Source: Mycolicibacterium iranicum
GTDB lineage: Bacteria > Actinomycetota > Actinomycetes > Mycobacteriales > Mycobacteriaceae
Length of the DNA stretch: 64,000 nucleotides
Assembly (NCBI RefSeq): GCF_014190915.1
Contig: NZ_JACHVU010000003.1
Coordinates: forward strand, 62,001 to 126,000
Reading direction: 5' to 3'
How positions within the stretch are numbered: the first letter of the stretch is position 1; every line of letters starts with the position of its first letter. The translations under genes were made by a program, and so were the position numbers. Positions 44,940 to 54,836 of this stretch are shown piece after piece. A model generated the notes under the pieces. That model saw nothing but the letters and a program-made list of their open reading frames with translations. It ran no database searches and was not told the origin of the DNA.

Positions 44940-46352
44940 CTAATGCCGCTTCGACGGCGGCCAGGGCGGCTCGCCGCACAGCGCCAGCAGTGCGTTCTCG
45001 ACGACCTCCGGAAGCGCCGGGTGGATCCAGTACTGGCCGCGGGCCATGTCCTGGGCGGGCAGGTCGAACGCCATCGCCTGGATGAGCGGCTGGATGACCG
45101 AGGAGGCCTGGTGCCCCATGATGTGCGCTCCCAGCAGAAGCCCGGTGTCGTCGTCGACGATCAGCTTCGCGAACCCGGTCGAGTCCTCCATCGCCCAGCC
45201 GTAGGCGACGTCGCCGTAATCCTGCACCTTGGAACGGATTCGGTAGCCGGCCGCCCTCGCTTCGTTCTCGGTCAGCCCCACCGAGGCGATCTGGGGTTCG
45301 GTGAACACCGCCGACGGGACGTTGCGGTGATTGGCGGGCATCAGGTTGTCGGTGTCGTCCCAACCCTGCAGCAGATTGTGTTTGACCACTCGGCCCTCGT
45401 GGTTGGCGACGTGTTTGAGCTGGAACGGCGAGCTGACGTCGCCGAGCGCGAACACGTTTCGCGCTGTGGTGCGCTGGAATTCGTCGACGACGACGAGACC
45501 CTTCTCGACCTGGACCCCCGCCAGGTGGGCATCGAGCTGATCGCCGTTGGGCACGCGGCCGGTGGCGACGAGCAGGGTGTCCCCGCGCAACGACGAGCCG
45601 TCGTCGAGATGCAGCGTCACACCCGACTCGTCGGATGTGCCCGACACGATGTTGCGCCGGCTGCGGATCTCCCACTTCTTGCCCGCGATGTCGGTGAAGC
45701 GTTCGCACACCGTGTCGTCGCAGTGGGTCAGCATGGTGGTGCCACGCAGCACGATGGTGACCCGTGAACCGAGCGAGGAGAACACGTGCGCGAACTCGGC
45801 GGCCACGAAACCACCGCCGACGATCACGAGGTGCTCCGGCAGATCGGAGATCCGCATGATGGTGTCGCTGGTGTGGTACTTCACCCCGCAGTCGGCGATC
45901 GCCGGCGGCACGGTCGCCCGCGCCCCGGCCGCGATCACGACCTGATCGGCGGTGAACTCGTGGCCGTCTTCGGTGCGCAGGCGGTACCCGTCCCCGGTGT
46001 CGGGCCCGGCGAATCTCGTGTGACTCGCGAAGACCTCGACGTTCGGTGAGGACCGCCGATACTGTTCGCCGCCACTGGAGAGCGGGTCGATGCGGCCGAA
46101 CACCCGCGAGACGATGTCCGGCCACCGCACGCCGTCGATGTGACCGTCCACACCGAAGCGGCTGGACTCCCTTATCTGCTCGGCCACCCCGGCCGCATAG
46201 ACGAACATCTTCGTCGGGATGCAGCCCACGTTCAGGCAGGTGCCGCCGAAATCGCCCTTCTCACAGATCGCGACGCGCTTGTCGACGTAGCGCTCGTCCA
46301 GGATCGAGTTGCCCGAACCCGTGCCGATGATGGCGATGTCGAAGTCAGCCAT
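44940..46352 (-). CDS. mtr: Mycothione reductase
   Basis: NADPH-dependent flavoprotein disulfide reductase that regenerates mycothiol. 470 residues. FAD site GTGSGNS at residues 10-16, redox Cys39 and Cys44 (GGTCLNVGC), NAD site VIVGGGFVAAEFAHV, and the His-Glu pair HPALPEVVE near residue 448. GTGSGNS in place of the usual GxGxxG is typical of mycothione reductases. The ATG at 46352 overlaps the preceding hydrolase gene by 8 bp, so they are co-transcribed. Confidence 0.94.
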   Translation of the reverse strand: MADFDIAIIGTGSGNSILDERYVDKRVAICEKGDFGGTCLNVGCIPTKMFVYAAGVAEQIRESSRFGVDGHIDGVRWPDIVSRVFGRIDPLSSGGEQYRRSSPNVEVFASHTRFAGPDTGDGYRLRTEDGHEFTADQVVIAAGARATVPPAIADCGVKYHTSDTIMRISDLPEHLVIVGGGFVAAEFAHVFSSLGSRVTIVLRGTTMLTHCDDTVCERFTDIAGKKWEIRSRRNIVSGTSDESGVTLHLDDGSSLRGDTLLVATGRVPNGDQLDAHLAGVQVEKGLVVVDEFQRTTARNVFALGDVSSPFQLKHVANHEGRVVKHNLLQGWDDTDNLMPANHRNVPSAVFTEPQIASVGLTENEARAAGYRIRSKVQDYGDVAYGWAMEDSTGFAKLIVDDDTGLLLGAHIMGHQASSVIQPLIQAMAFDLPAQDMARGQYWIHPALPEVVENALLALCGEPPWPPSKRH

Positions 46353-47379
46353 GGCCTGTGCTCCCGTCGGATGGTGTTGCGGCGCCGCGGGTGTCGACCA
46401 GGTACCAGTCCAGCCAACGGTCCAGCTCATCGTAGGCCTGCCGGCGCGGCTCCGGCAGGGACAGGAAGACGTCGTGTTTGGCGTCGGTGATCGGCACGAC
46501 CGTCGTCCGGTTCCCGATGCAGCCCGCCCAGCGCGCGATCTGCGCCACGTCGAGGACCGCGTCGCCACGCTGGATCAGATCGGGGTCGGCGACCTCGCGC
46601 ACGCTGTGATCCGAGCGCAGGATCAGGTTGGGGACGCCCACGTCCAGGCCGCGGTGCAGCCTCGCGTGCCCGCGCCGGATCGCATGCAGCCACCCGAAGG
46701 TGACCGGGAAGCCGCCGATCGGCTTCCAGTCCAGGTTGTAGTCGAAGTCGCCGAAGAAGTCGCTGTGCAGCGTCGTGCCGTAACCGCCGTCGGGAACCGG
46801 GTGACGCACGACGCGGTGTTTCCGGAGCCGGCTCATCGCCGAGATCGCGGCGGACACGGCAGGTGTGCGCAAGATCGCAGGGCCCTGCAGATCCAGCCAC
46901 GGCGCGTTCAACACCAGCCCGGCGACCCCGCGGTCTGCGGTGGCGCCGCGGGCACGCAATCTATCCAGCCACAGCGACACCACCAGCCCGCCCGCCGAAT
47001 GGCCGTAGACCAGCACGCGCGGGCCCGACACCGCGGCGATCGCCGCCAGGGCGCGCTCGAGTTCGGCGTCGTAACGCGCGAGGTCGGTGGTGAAGTGTGG
47101 CGTCTGGCCCTCGCGATGAGATCGGCCGCATTTGTGCAGGTCCAGGGCGTAGAAGGCGAAGCCGCGGGCCGCGAAGTGGTCGGCGAGTTCGGTGTTGAAG
47201 AAGTAGTCGGTGAAGCCGTGCACCATCAGCACCGCGTGGCGGGCGGACGGGTCGGGTTCACCGCGCCGGACGAGCGTCGCCTCCAGCTCACCCTCACCAT
47301 CGGGATCGGGGCCCAGGGCGAAGGTGCACTGCCAGTATCCGGGCAGCACGTCGGGCTCCCATCCAGACACGACAGCCAC
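46345..47379 (-). CDS. Alpha/beta hydrolase, lysophospholipase-like (Rv2854-like)
   Basis: 344 residues. The N-terminal strand order and MVHGFTDYFF suit the alpha/beta hydrolase fold. The nucleophile elbow is GHSAGG, the acid is probably Asp in LILRSDHS, and the His is in AKHDVFLS. Serine hydrolase/monoacylglycerol-lipase-type activity is likely. The start is a GTG at 47379; there is no strong ribosome-binding site. Translationally coupled to mtr as in M. tuberculosis (Rv2854-Rv2855). Confidence 0.85.
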   Translation of the reverse strand: MAVVSGWEPDVLPGYWQCTFALGPDPDGEGELEATLVRRGEPDPSARHAVLMVHGFTDYFFNTELADHFAARGFAFYALDLHKCGRSHREGQTPHFTTDLARYDAELERALAAIAAVSGPRVLVYGHSAGGLVVSLWLDRLRARGATADRGVAGLVLNAPWLDLQGPAILRTPAVSAAISAMSRLRKHRVVRHPVPDGGYGTTLHSDFFGDFDYNLDWKPIGGFPVTFGWLHAIRRGHARLHRGLDVGVPNLILRSDHSVREVADPDLIQRGDAVLDVAQIARWAGCIGNRTTVVPITDAKHDVFLSLPEPRRQAYDELDRWLDWYLVDTRGAATPSDGSTGHG

Positions 47380-47508
47380 CCTAGTGGCGCGACGGCGTGA
47401 CGGACTGTCTGGGCAGTGGTCGGAGGGTTACCGCCCGGGCAGGCGGGATAACCTGAACACCGGTAAGCCGTGTGCAACGGGCAGCGACCACGAAGGACCG
47501 ACGAAAAG

Positions 47509-49065
47509 GTGTCAGAAGCAGAGAAGACCGACGTCCTGCTGGTCGGGGCCGGCATCATGAGCGCGACTCTGAGTGCGTTGCTGCGGCTGTTGGAGCCCAG
47601 CTGGTCCATGACGTTGGTCGAGCGCCTCGACGGTGCCGCCGCCGAGAGCAGTGACCCGTGGAACAACGCGGGCACAGGGCACTCCGCGCTGTGCGAGCTG
47701 AACTACACGCCGGCCCGTCCGGACGGCTCGATCGACATCGCCAAGGCGGTGAGCGTCAACGAGCAGTTCCAGGTGTCCCGCCAGTTCTGGACCTACGCCG
47801 TCGAGAACGGCGTCATCCCCGACGTGCGCAGCTTCCTCAACCCGATCCCGCACGTGAGTTTCGTCTCGGGCGCCGACAACGTGCAGTACCTCAAGAAGCG
47901 CTACAACGCGTTGGTCACCAATCCGCTCTTCGCCACCATGGAGTTCATCGACGACAGCGACGAGTTCGCCCGCCGGCTGCCGCTCATGGCCGAGAAGCGG
48001 GACTTCTCCGAGCCCGTGGGCCTGAACTGGACCCAGGACGGCACCGACGTGGACTTCGGGTCGCTGTCGCGACAGCTGATCGGTTTCGGCGCCAAGCAGG
48101 GCATGTCCACGCTCTTCGGGCACGAGGTGCGCAACCTCAGCCAGAACTCGGACGGCTCGTGGGCGGTGAAGGTCGTCAACCGGCGCACCGGGCTCAAGCG
48201 GAACTTCCACGCCAAGTTCGTCTTCGTCGGCGCCGGTGGCGGCGCGCTGCCCCTGCTGCAGAAGGCGGGCATCAAGGAGGCCAAGGGCTTCGGCGGTTTC
48301 CCCGTCGGCGGCCAGTGGCTGCGCACCGGGAACTCCGACCTGACGGCCAGGCACCAGGCCAAGGTGTACGGTCTGCCGCCGCTGGGTGCGCCGCCGATGT
48401 CGGTGCCGCACCTCGACACCCGCGTGATCAACGACAAGTCGTGGCTGCTGTTCGGACCGTTCGCGGGATGGTCGCCGAAGTTCCTCAAGCAGGGCAAGGT
48501 CACCGACCTGCCGTTCTCTGTCCGGCCGAACAACCTCGTCTCCATGCTCGGCGTGGGGCTCACCGAGATGGGGCTGTTGAAGTACCTGATCGGCCAGCTC
48601 CTGCTCAGCGAATCGGCACGGGTGGAGAATCTGCGCGACTTCGCGCCCAGCGCACGGGATTCCGATTGGGAACTCGACATCGCCGGGCAGCGTGTGCAGG
48701 TGATCCGCAAGGCCAAGGGCAAGGGCGGTGTGCTGGAGTTCGGCACCACCGTGCTTGCCGCGGCCGACGGCAGCATCGCCGGCCTGCTCGGGGCGTCTCC
48801 GGGCGCCTCGACGGCCGTCCCGGCGATGTTCGACGTGATGAAGCGCTGCTTCGCCGACCGGTACCCGAGCTGGGAGCCCAAGCTCAAGGAAATGGTGCCG
48901 TCGCTCGGCACCCAGCTGTCCGACGAGCCCAAGCTGTTCGAGGAGGTGTGGGCCCGCGGCACCGAGGTGCTCAAACTCGACAAGCCGGCCAGCGTCGTCC
49001 CGGCCTCCGCGGACGGACAGAACACCGCGGGCACGGAGCACTCCCCGACAGCGGCGACGGTGTGA
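47509..49065 (+). CDS. mqo: Malate:quinone oxidoreductase
   Basis: Membrane-associated FAD enzyme that oxidises malate to oxaloacetate and reduces menaquinone. 518 residues. FAD site [35 protein letters not shown] typical of Mqo, [11 protein letters not shown] and [13 protein letters not shown], the usual C-terminal active-site motif. I use the GTG at 47509, with GAAGGA 11 nt upstream and signature VSEAEKTDV. It is divergent from the hydrolase/mtr pair. The gene for the ElaA-like GNAT follows. Confidence 0.94.
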   Translation: MSEAEKTDVLLVGAGIMSATLSALLRLLEPSWSMTLVERLDGAAAESSDPWNNAGTGHSALCELNYTPARPDGSIDIAKAVSVNEQFQVSRQFWTYAVENGVIPDVRSFLNPIPHVSFVSGADNVQYLKKRYNALVTNPLFATMEFIDDSDEFARRLPLMAEKRDFSEPVGLNWTQDGTDVDFGSLSRQLIGFGAKQGMSTLFGHEVRNLSQNSDGSWAVKVVNRRTGLKRNFHAKFVFVGAGGGALPLLQKAGIKEAKGFGGFPVGGQWLRTGNSDLTARHQAKVYGLPPLGAPPMSVPHLDTRVINDKSWLLFGPFAGWSPKFLKQGKVTDLPFSVRPNNLVSMLGVGLTEMGLLKYLIGQLLLSESARVENLRDFAPSARDSDWELDIAGQRVQVIRKAKGKGGVLEFGTTVLAAADGSIAGLLGASPGASTAVPAMFDVMKRCFADRYPSWEPKLKEMVPSLGTQLSDEPKLFEEVWARGTEVLKLDKPASVVPASADGQNTAGTEHSPTAATV

Positions 49066-49078
49066 CCGGGGCTGCCGA

Positions 49079-49525
49079 ATGACAGTGGCGTTGCGCCGCA
49101 GCTGGGCCAAGGATCTCGACGCCGCGACACTCTACGAGCTGCTCAAGCTGCGCGTGGAAGTGTTCGTCGTCGAACAGGCCACCCCCTATCCCGAACTCGA
49201 CGGCCGCGACCTGCTGGCCGAGACCCGGCATTTCTGGCTGGAAAACCCTGAGGGAGAAGTCATCTCGACTTTGAGGTTGATGGAGGAACACCCGGCCGGG
49301 CAGAAGGCGTTCCGCATCGGGCGCGTGTGCACCAAGCGCCGCGATCGCGGGCACGGCCACACGGCACGGCTGCTGCAGGCCGCGCTCGCCGAGGTCGGCG
49401 ACTACCCGTGCCACATCAACGCCCAGACTTACCTGGAGGAGATGTACGGCAGGCACGGCTTCGTCCGGGACGGCGACGAATTCCTCGACGACGGCATCCC
49501 GCACGTCCCGATGGTCAAGCCGTGA
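49079..49525 (+). CDS. ElaA-like GNAT acetyltransferase (Rv2851c-like)
   Basis: 148 residues. The N-terminal [26 protein letters not shown] motif is characteristic of ElaA proteins, followed by [21 protein letters not shown], the acetyl-CoA loop, and [21 protein letters not shown]. The substrate is unknown. The stop overlaps the start of the chelatase gene by GTGA, so they are co-translated. Confidence 0.88.
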   Translation: MTVALRRSWAKDLDAATLYELLKLRVEVFVVEQATPYPELDGRDLLAETRHFWLENPEGEVISTLRLMEEHPAGQKAFRIGRVCTKRRDRGHGHTARLLQAALAEVGDYPCHINAQTYLEEMYGRHGFVRDGDEFLDDGIPHVPMVKP

Positions 49526-51456
49526 CGGCCCTGGCCTCCGGGGCACCGGCGGCCGACTCCCCGCCGATCTATCCCTTCAGCGCGGTCATCGGGCACGACC
49601 GGCTGCGCCTGGCGCTGGTGCTGTGCGCGGTGCGCCCCGACATCGGGGGAGTGCTGATCCGCGGCGAGAAGGGCACCGCCAAGTCCACGGCGGTGCGCGG
49701 ACTGGCGCACGTGCTGACGGCTGCCTTCGCGGCATCCGGCGGCGGGGGGCAACTGGTCGAGCTGCCGATCGGAGCGACCGAGGACCGTGTCGTCGGGTCC
49801 CTGGACCTGCAGAAGGTGCTCCGCGACGGCGAGCACGCGTTCTCGCCCGGCCTGCTGGCGCGGGCCCACCGCGGCGTGCTCTACGTCGACGAGGTCAACC
49901 TGCTGCACGACCACCTCGTCGACGTGCTGCTCGACGCGGCGGCGATGGGGCGGGTGCACATCGAACGCGACGGTGTCTCGCACACCCACGAGGCGCGCTT
50001 CGTGCTCATCGGCACGATGAATCCTGAAGAGGGCGAACTGCGTCCGCAGCTGCTCGACCGTTTCGGGCTCACCGTGGACGTGGCCGCCTCTCGTGACGTC
50101 GATGTGCGCGCCGACGTGATCCGGGCCCGACTGGCCTATGAGGCCGACCCCGCGGCGTTCGCCGGGAGATACGCCGACGCGGACGCCGAGCTGGCCGCCC
50201 GCATCGCGCGGGCCCGCGCCCTTCTGGTCGATGTGGTGTTGCCGGACAACGAATTACGACGGATCGCCGCGCTGTGTGCGGCGTTCGACGTCGACGGTAT
50301 GCGCGCCGACCTCGTGGTCGCCCGCACCGCGGTGGCCCACGCGGCCTGGCGCGGGTCCGAGACCGGGGCGGCGGGCGCTATCACCGTCGACGAGGGCGAC
50401 ATCCGGGTGGCGGCCGAACTGGCGCTGCCCCATCGTCGCCGGCGCGACCCGTTCGACGACCCCGGCCTGGATCCAGACCGGCTCGACGAGGCGATGCAGC
50501 AGGCCGGCGATGCCGCCGACGAGTCGTCGGCCGAACCGGATCCCGAACCGGAACCGGATCCCGACCCGCCCGGCGGTGGAATGTCGGAGTCCACCGAAGG
50601 CCAGGCGAGCGAACAACGTTCGTCGCAGCCGCCGTCCGGGGCGCCCACCCGTCAGAGTGGGTCGCCGTCGGCGACGTTCAAGGCCCGGGCACTCGTCGTC
50701 CCCGGGGTCGGCGAGGGCGCACCGGGGCGGCGGTCGCGCGCACGCAACCGCACCGGCACCGTGGTGTCGGCGACGTCGGAACCCGGCACCGGTCACGGTA
50801 TGCACGTCTTCGCCACGCTGCTCACCGCAGCGGGCCGGCAGTCCGCCCCCGGGGCGGTGCGGCCGGGACCCGACGACGTGCGCCGCGCCGTCCGCGAGGG
50901 CCGCGAGGGCAACCTGGTGATCTTCGTCGTGGATGCGTCCGGGTCGATGGCGGCCCGCGACCGGATGTCGGCGGTCAGCGGCGCGACGCTCTCGCTGTTG
51001 CGCGACGCCTACCAACGCCGGGACAAGGTCGCAGTGATCACCTTCCGTCACCAGGATGCGCAGGTGCTGCTGCCGCCGACCGGGTCGGTGTACATCGCCA
51101 GCCGTCGGCTGGCCCGCTTCGACACCGGCGGCAAAACCCCGCTGGCGCAAGGGCTTCTGGCCGCACGGGACATGGTGGTCCGGGAACGCGCGAGGGACCG
51201 CGCCCGCCGCAGCCTCGTCGTCGTGCTGACCGACGGCCGTGCCACAGGCGGGCCGGCGCCCCTGGACCGGGCGCGTCACGCCGCCGGCCTGTTGGTGGCC
51301 GAGGGAGCGGCGGCGGTCGTCGTGGACTGCGAGACCTCGTACATCCGGCTGGATCTGGCGCAGGAGCTGGCGCGCCAGCTCGGAGCGCCGGCGGTACGCC
51401 TGGACGAGCTGCGGGCGGACAACCTGACAGCGCTGGTGAAGACGCGCGCAGCGTAG
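49522..51456 (+). CDS. Chelatase ChlI-ChlD fusion (AAA+ and VWA, Rv2850c-like)
   Basis: 644 residues. Residues ~20-330 are an AAA+ ChlI-type ATPase ([10 protein letters not shown] at 47-56, [28 protein letters not shown]). A Pro/Asp/Glu-rich linker (~335-430) leads to a VWA domain with [16 protein letters not shown] and a final [17 protein letters not shown]. Mycobacteria lack CobS and CobT, and this type of ChlI-D protein has been proposed to work with CobN in cobalt insertion. The position before cobO, cobB and cysG supports a corrin role rather than chlorophyll. Starts at GTG 49522. Confidence 0.88.
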   Translation: MTALASGAPAADSPPIYPFSAVIGHDRLRLALVLCAVRPDIGGVLIRGEKGTAKSTAVRGLAHVLTAAFAASGGGGQLVELPIGATEDRVVGSLDLQKVLRDGEHAFSPGLLARAHRGVLYVDEVNLLHDHLVDVLLDAAAMGRVHIERDGVSHTHEARFVLIGTMNPEEGELRPQLLDRFGLTVDVAASRDVDVRADVIRARLAYEADPAAFAGRYADADAELAARIARARALLVDVVLPDNELRRIAALCAAFDVDGMRADLVVARTAVAHAAWRGSETGAAGAITVDEGDIRVAAELALPHRRRRDPFDDPGLDPDRLDEAMQQAGDAADESSAEPDPEPEPDPDPPGGGMSESTEGQASEQRSSQPPSGAPTRQSGSPSATFKARALVVPGVGEGAPGRRSRARNRTGTVVSATSEPGTGHGMHVFATLLTAAGRQSAPGAVRPGPDDVRRAVREGREGNLVIFVVDASGSMAARDRMSAVSGATLSLLRDAYQRRDKVAVITFRHQDAQVLLPPTGSVYIASRRLARFDTGGKTPLAQGLLAARDMVVRERARDRARRSLVVVLTDGRATGGPAPLDRARHAAGLLVAEGAAAVVVDCETSYIRLDLAQELARQLGAPAVRLDELRADNLTALVKTRAA

Positions 51457-51468
51457 AAGGGTGAGGCA

Positions 51469-52083
51469 ATGCCACAGGGCCAACCGCTGACGGTTCCCGA
51501 CGACGGACTGACGACGCGGGCGCGACGCAACGCCCCGCTGCTCGCGGTCCACACCGGACCCGGTAAGGGCAAGTCGACCGCCGCGTTCGGCATGGCGCTG
51601 CGCGCCTGGAACCAGGGTTTCGACATCGCGGTGTTCCAGTTCGTCAAGAGTGCGAAATGGAAGGTCGGGGAGGAGACCGCGCTCACCGAGCTGGGCCGTG
51701 CCCACGAGGAGCGCGGCGTGGGCGGACCCGTCGAATGGCACAAGATGGGGTCGGGCTGGTCGTGGACGCGCAAGTCCGGTTCCGAGGTCGACCATGCCGC
51801 CGCGGCGGCCGACGGCTGGGCGGAGATCTCCCGCCGGCTCGCCGAGGAGCGCCACGACTTCTATGTGCTCGACGAGTTCACCTATCCGCTGAAATGGGGA
51901 TGGGTCGACGTCGACGAGGTGGTCGGCGTGCTGGCGTCGCGCCCCGGCACCCAGCATGTGGTGATCACCGGCCGCGATGCACCGCCGGCGCTGCTCGACG
52001 CGGCCGACCTCGTCACCGAGATGACCAAGGTCAAGCATCCGATGGACGCCGGCCGAAAAGGCCAGAAGGGCATCGAGTGGTGA
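51469..52083 (+). CDS. cobO: Cob(I)yrinic acid a,c-diamide adenosyltransferase
   Basis: 204 residues. P-loop GPGKGKST (30-37), GFDIAVFQFVKSAKWKVGEE, YVLDEFTYPLKWGWVD and VVITGRDAPP are CobO/CobA signatures. It adds the 5'-deoxyadenosyl group to cobalt in corrin. It lies between the chelatase and cobB genes, and a 125-bp gap with a 12-bp stem follows. Confidence 0.94.
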   Translation: MPQGQPLTVPDDGLTTRARRNAPLLAVHTGPGKGKSTAAFGMALRAWNQGFDIAVFQFVKSAKWKVGEETALTELGRAHEERGVGGPVEWHKMGSGWSWTRKSGSEVDHAAAAADGWAEISRRLAEERHDFYVLDEFTYPLKWGWVDVDEVVGVLASRPGTQHVVITGRDAPPALLDAADLVTEMTKVKHPMDAGRKGQKGIEW

Positions 52084-52103
52084 CTATCGGCGTGCTCGAT
52101 GCG

Positions 52104-52165
52104 CGCGAGCGCGCGCGAAATGCCGGCTGCCGCGGCGCGTCGGCGTGCAGACACGCGCGCTCGCG
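52104..52165 (+). promoter_or_regulatory. 12-bp inverted repeat between cobO and cobB
   Basis: CGCGAGCGCGCG (52104-52115) pairs perfectly with 52154-52165, leaving a 38-nt loop. It is all within the gap if cobB starts at 52208. An mRNA structure controlling processing or translation is likely. Confidence 0.45.
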
Positions 52166-52207
52166 GTGCAGGGGGCGGGCGGTGTCGGTGGGGCCGGCGG
52201 TGTCGGG

Positions 52208-53605
52208 GTGAGTACGCCCGCGGTGGTGATTGCGGCCCCGGCCTCGGGCAGCGGCAAGACGACGGTCGCCACGGGCCTGATCGGGGCTCTGCGGCGAGCC
52301 GGCCATCGGGTGGCGCCGTTCAAGGTCGGCCCTGACTTCATCGACCCCGGGTACCACGCGCTCGCCTCGGGCCGGCCGGGTCGCAACCTCGACCCGGTGC
52401 TCGTCGGCGAACCGTTGATCGGCCCGCTGTACCGGCACGGCAGCGACGACGCCGACATCGCGGTCGTCGAAGGGGTGATGGGCCTGTTCGACGGTCGCAT
52501 CGACGGTTCGGCCATCGGGCCCGCGCGCGGATCCACCGCGCACGTCGCGGCCCTGCTCGGCGCCCCCGTCGTGCTGGTGGTCGACGCCCGGGGGCAGAGC
52601 CACAGCATCGCCGCCCTGCTGCACGGCTTCGCCACCTTCGACCGCTCCGTCCGGCTCGCCGGCGTCGTCTTGAACCGGGTGGGGTCCGAACGCCACGACG
52701 CGGTGCTGCGGCAGGCCTGCGAACACGCCGGCGTCGAGGTCCTCGGTTCGATCCCGCGCACCGAGGAACTCGCGGTGCCGTCCCGCCACCTCGGACTGGT
52801 CACAGCCGTCGAGCACGGCCGCCGCGCCACCGCGGCGGTGGAGGCCATGACCGACCTCGTGGCCCGTCACGTCGACCTCGCCTCGGTCACCGCCGTCGCG
52901 TCGAGCCGTGTCACGGACCTACCGTGGACGCCGGCGCAGTTCCCGGCGTCGCCGACACCGGTGACCGTGGCCCTGGCGGCGGGGAAGGCCTTCTCGTTCG
53001 GCTATGCCGAACACCGGGAGCTGCTCACCGCCGCGGGCGCCGACGTGGTCGACTTCGACCCGCTGTGCGACCCGTTGCCGGTCGGCACCGCCGCGCTGGT
53101 GCTGCCGGGCGGATTCCCCGAGGAGTTCGGCACAGAGCTCTCCGGCAACGACGAGGTGCGGGGACAGATCAGGGCGCTGGCGGCCGGTGGTGCGCCGATC
53201 CACGCCGAATGTGCGGGGCTGACCTATCTGGTCGACGACCTCGACGGACACCCGATGTGCGGCGTCGTCGCCGGGTCGGCGTCGTTCACACCGTCGCTGA
53301 CCCTCGGGTACCGCGATGCGGTCGCGGTATCGGAGTCGTCGCTGCACGCCGTCGGCGACCGCATCACCGGCCACGAATTCCACCGCACCACCGTGCATTA
53401 CGCGCCCGATCGGCAGCCCGCGTGGCGATACGCCGGCCGGGGAGGGCACGTGGTCGAGGACGGCGCGGTGTCGGCCGGGGTGCACGCCGGGTATCTGCAC
53501 ACCCATCCCGCTGCGCATCCCGGGGCCATCGCCCGCTTCGTCGCTGCGGCATCACCCTTTAAGCTCGCCGGGTGGTCCGCACGCGAGGAGCAAGGTGACT
53601 TCTGA
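52208..53605 (+). CDS. cobB: Cobyrinate a,c-diamide synthase
   Basis: 465 residues. ATP-dependent amidation of corrin side chains a and c with glutamine. The dethiobiotin-synthetase-like N-terminal part has APASGSGKTT and VAPFKVGPDFIDPGYH; the C-terminal glutaminase has the nucleophile Cys335 (HAECAGLTYL) and His in THPAAHPGA. I start at the GTG at 52208, right before the P-loop segment; an in-frame ATG at 52145 would put Gly/Ala/Val-rich residues in front. Overlaps cysG by 11 bp. Confidence 0.93.
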   Translation: MSTPAVVIAAPASGSGKTTVATGLIGALRRAGHRVAPFKVGPDFIDPGYHALASGRPGRNLDPVLVGEPLIGPLYRHGSDDADIAVVEGVMGLFDGRIDGSAIGPARGSTAHVAALLGAPVVLVVDARGQSHSIAALLHGFATFDRSVRLAGVVLNRVGSERHDAVLRQACEHAGVEVLGSIPRTEELAVPSRHLGLVTAVEHGRRATAAVEAMTDLVARHVDLASVTAVASSRVTDLPWTPAQFPASPTPVTVALAAGKAFSFGYAEHRELLTAAGADVVDFDPLCDPLPVGTAALVLPGGFPEEFGTELSGNDEVRGQIRALAAGGAPIHAECAGLTYLVDDLDGHPMCGVVAGSASFTPSLTLGYRDAVAVSESSLHAVGDRITGHEFHRTTVHYAPDRQPAWRYAGRGGHVVEDGAVSAGVHAGYLHTHPAAHPGAIARFVAAASPFKLAGWSAREEQGDF

Positions 53606-54803
53606 CAACGCCTATCTGGTGGGACTGCGCCTCGCCGGGAAGAAGGTCGTCGTGGTCGGCGGGGGCACCGTGGCGCAGCGGCGGCTTCCGCTTCTGGTGA
53701 CCACCGGCGCGGACGTCCACGTCATCACCAAGGCAGCCACCCCTGTCGTCGAGGCGATCGACGGAATCACGTTGTCGCTGCGCCCGTTTCGTGAGGGAGA
53801 TCTCGAAGGCGCCTGGTATGTGATCGCGGCCACCGACGACCCGGACGTGAACGCCGCGATCGTCGCCGAGGCCGAGAGCCGGCACGTCTTCTGTGTGCGT
53901 GCCGACATCGCGATCGAGGGCACCGCGGTCACGCCGGCCACCTTCGACTACGAGGGACTGTCGGTCGGAGTGCTGGCCGGCGGCGAGCACCGCCGGTCCG
54001 CGGGCATCCGCACCGCGATCCGGGAGGCGCTGCAGCAGGGCGTCATCACCGACGACAGCGGCGAGGCACCCGGTGTGGTCAAAGGTGGCGTCGCACTGGT
54101 CGGGGGCGGACCGGGCGACCCGGAGCTGGTGACCGTGCGGGGACGGCGCCTGCTGGCGCACGCCGACGTCGTCGTCGCCGATCGGCTGGCGCCGCAGGAA
54201 CTCCTGGCCGAGATGTCCCCCGATGTCGAGGTGATCGACGCCGCCAAGATCCCGTACGGCCGGGCGATGGCGCAGGACGCGATCAACGACGTCCTCATCG
54301 ACCGCGCCAAGGCGGGCAAGTTCGTCGTGCGGCTCAAGGGCGGCGATCCGTTCGTCTTCGCCCGGGGCTACGAGGAGATCATCGCGTGCGCCGATGCCGG
54401 CATTCCGGTGACGGTGGTGCCCGGTGTGACCAGTGCCATAGCGGTTCCTGCGCTGGCCGGTGTTCCGGTCACCCACCGCGGTCTCACGCACGAGTTCGTG
54501 GTGGTCAGCGGCCATCTCGCGCCTGACCATCCCGAATCGTTAGTCAATTGGGATGCGCTCGCCGCAATGAGCGGGACGATTGTTTTGCTGATGGCTGTCG
54601 AGCGGATCGAGCTCTTCGTCAAGGTGCTTCTCGAAGGCGGTCGACCTGCGGATACTCCGGTGTTGGTGGTCCAGCATGGGACGACGTCGGCGCAGAGGAC
54701 TTTGCGGGCCACCCTCGCCGACGCCCCGGAACGCATCCGTTCGGACGGTATTCGGCCCCCGGCGATCGTCGTGATCGGGGCGGTGGCAGGCTTCGGCGCT
54801 TAA
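53595..54803 (+). CDS. cysG: Siroheme synthase: precorrin-2 dehydrogenase/uroporphyrinogen-III methyltransferase
   Basis: 402 residues. The N-terminal part is an NAD-dependent precorrin-2 dehydrogenase/ferrochelatase (VVVVGGGTVAQRRLPLL, to ~150). The C-terminal part is a SAM-dependent uroporphyrinogen-III methyltransferase (LVGGGPGDPELVTVRG, RLKGGDPFVFARGYEE, VVPGVTSAIAVPALAGVPVTHRG), residues ~160-400. It makes precorrin-2 for corrin and siroheme. The GTG at 53595 is after GAGGAG and overlaps the end of cobB. Shorter than E. coli CysG (457). Confidence 0.93.
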   Translation: MTSDNAYLVGLRLAGKKVVVVGGGTVAQRRLPLLVTTGADVHVITKAATPVVEAIDGITLSLRPFREGDLEGAWYVIAATDDPDVNAAIVAEAESRHVFCVRADIAIEGTAVTPATFDYEGLSVGVLAGGEHRRSAGIRTAIREALQQGVITDDSGEAPGVVKGGVALVGGGPGDPELVTVRGRRLLAHADVVVADRLAPQELLAEMSPDVEVIDAAKIPYGRAMAQDAINDVLIDRAKAGKFVVRLKGGDPFVFARGYEEIIACADAGIPVTVVPGVTSAIAVPALAGVPVTHRGLTHEFVVVSGHLAPDHPESLVNWDALAAMSGTIVLLMAVERIELFVKVLLEGGRPADTPVLVVQHGTTSAQRTLRATLADAPERIRSDGIRPPAIVVIGAVAGFGA

Positions 54804-54806
54804 AGG

Positions 54807-54830
54807 AATCTTAAGATTACTGTAAAGTAA
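54807..54830. promoter_or_regulatory. AT-rich double palindrome over the efpA promoter
   Basis: AATCTTAAGATT (54807-54818) is a perfect palindrome and TTACT-GTAA-AGTAA (54817-54830) is an overlapping inverted repeat. TAAAGT (54823-54828) suits a -10 hexamer 8 nt before the efpA ATG, and no Shine-Dalgarno is present. The 33-bp gap is thus a compact repressor-controlled leaderless promoter candidate. Confidence 0.55.
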
Positions 54831-54836
54831 CCCGTT

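Noticed and set aside
51457..52207. Cobalamin riboswitch near cobO or cobB
   Set aside because: I looked for the B12-box and saw none; only a simple 12-bp inverted repeat is there.
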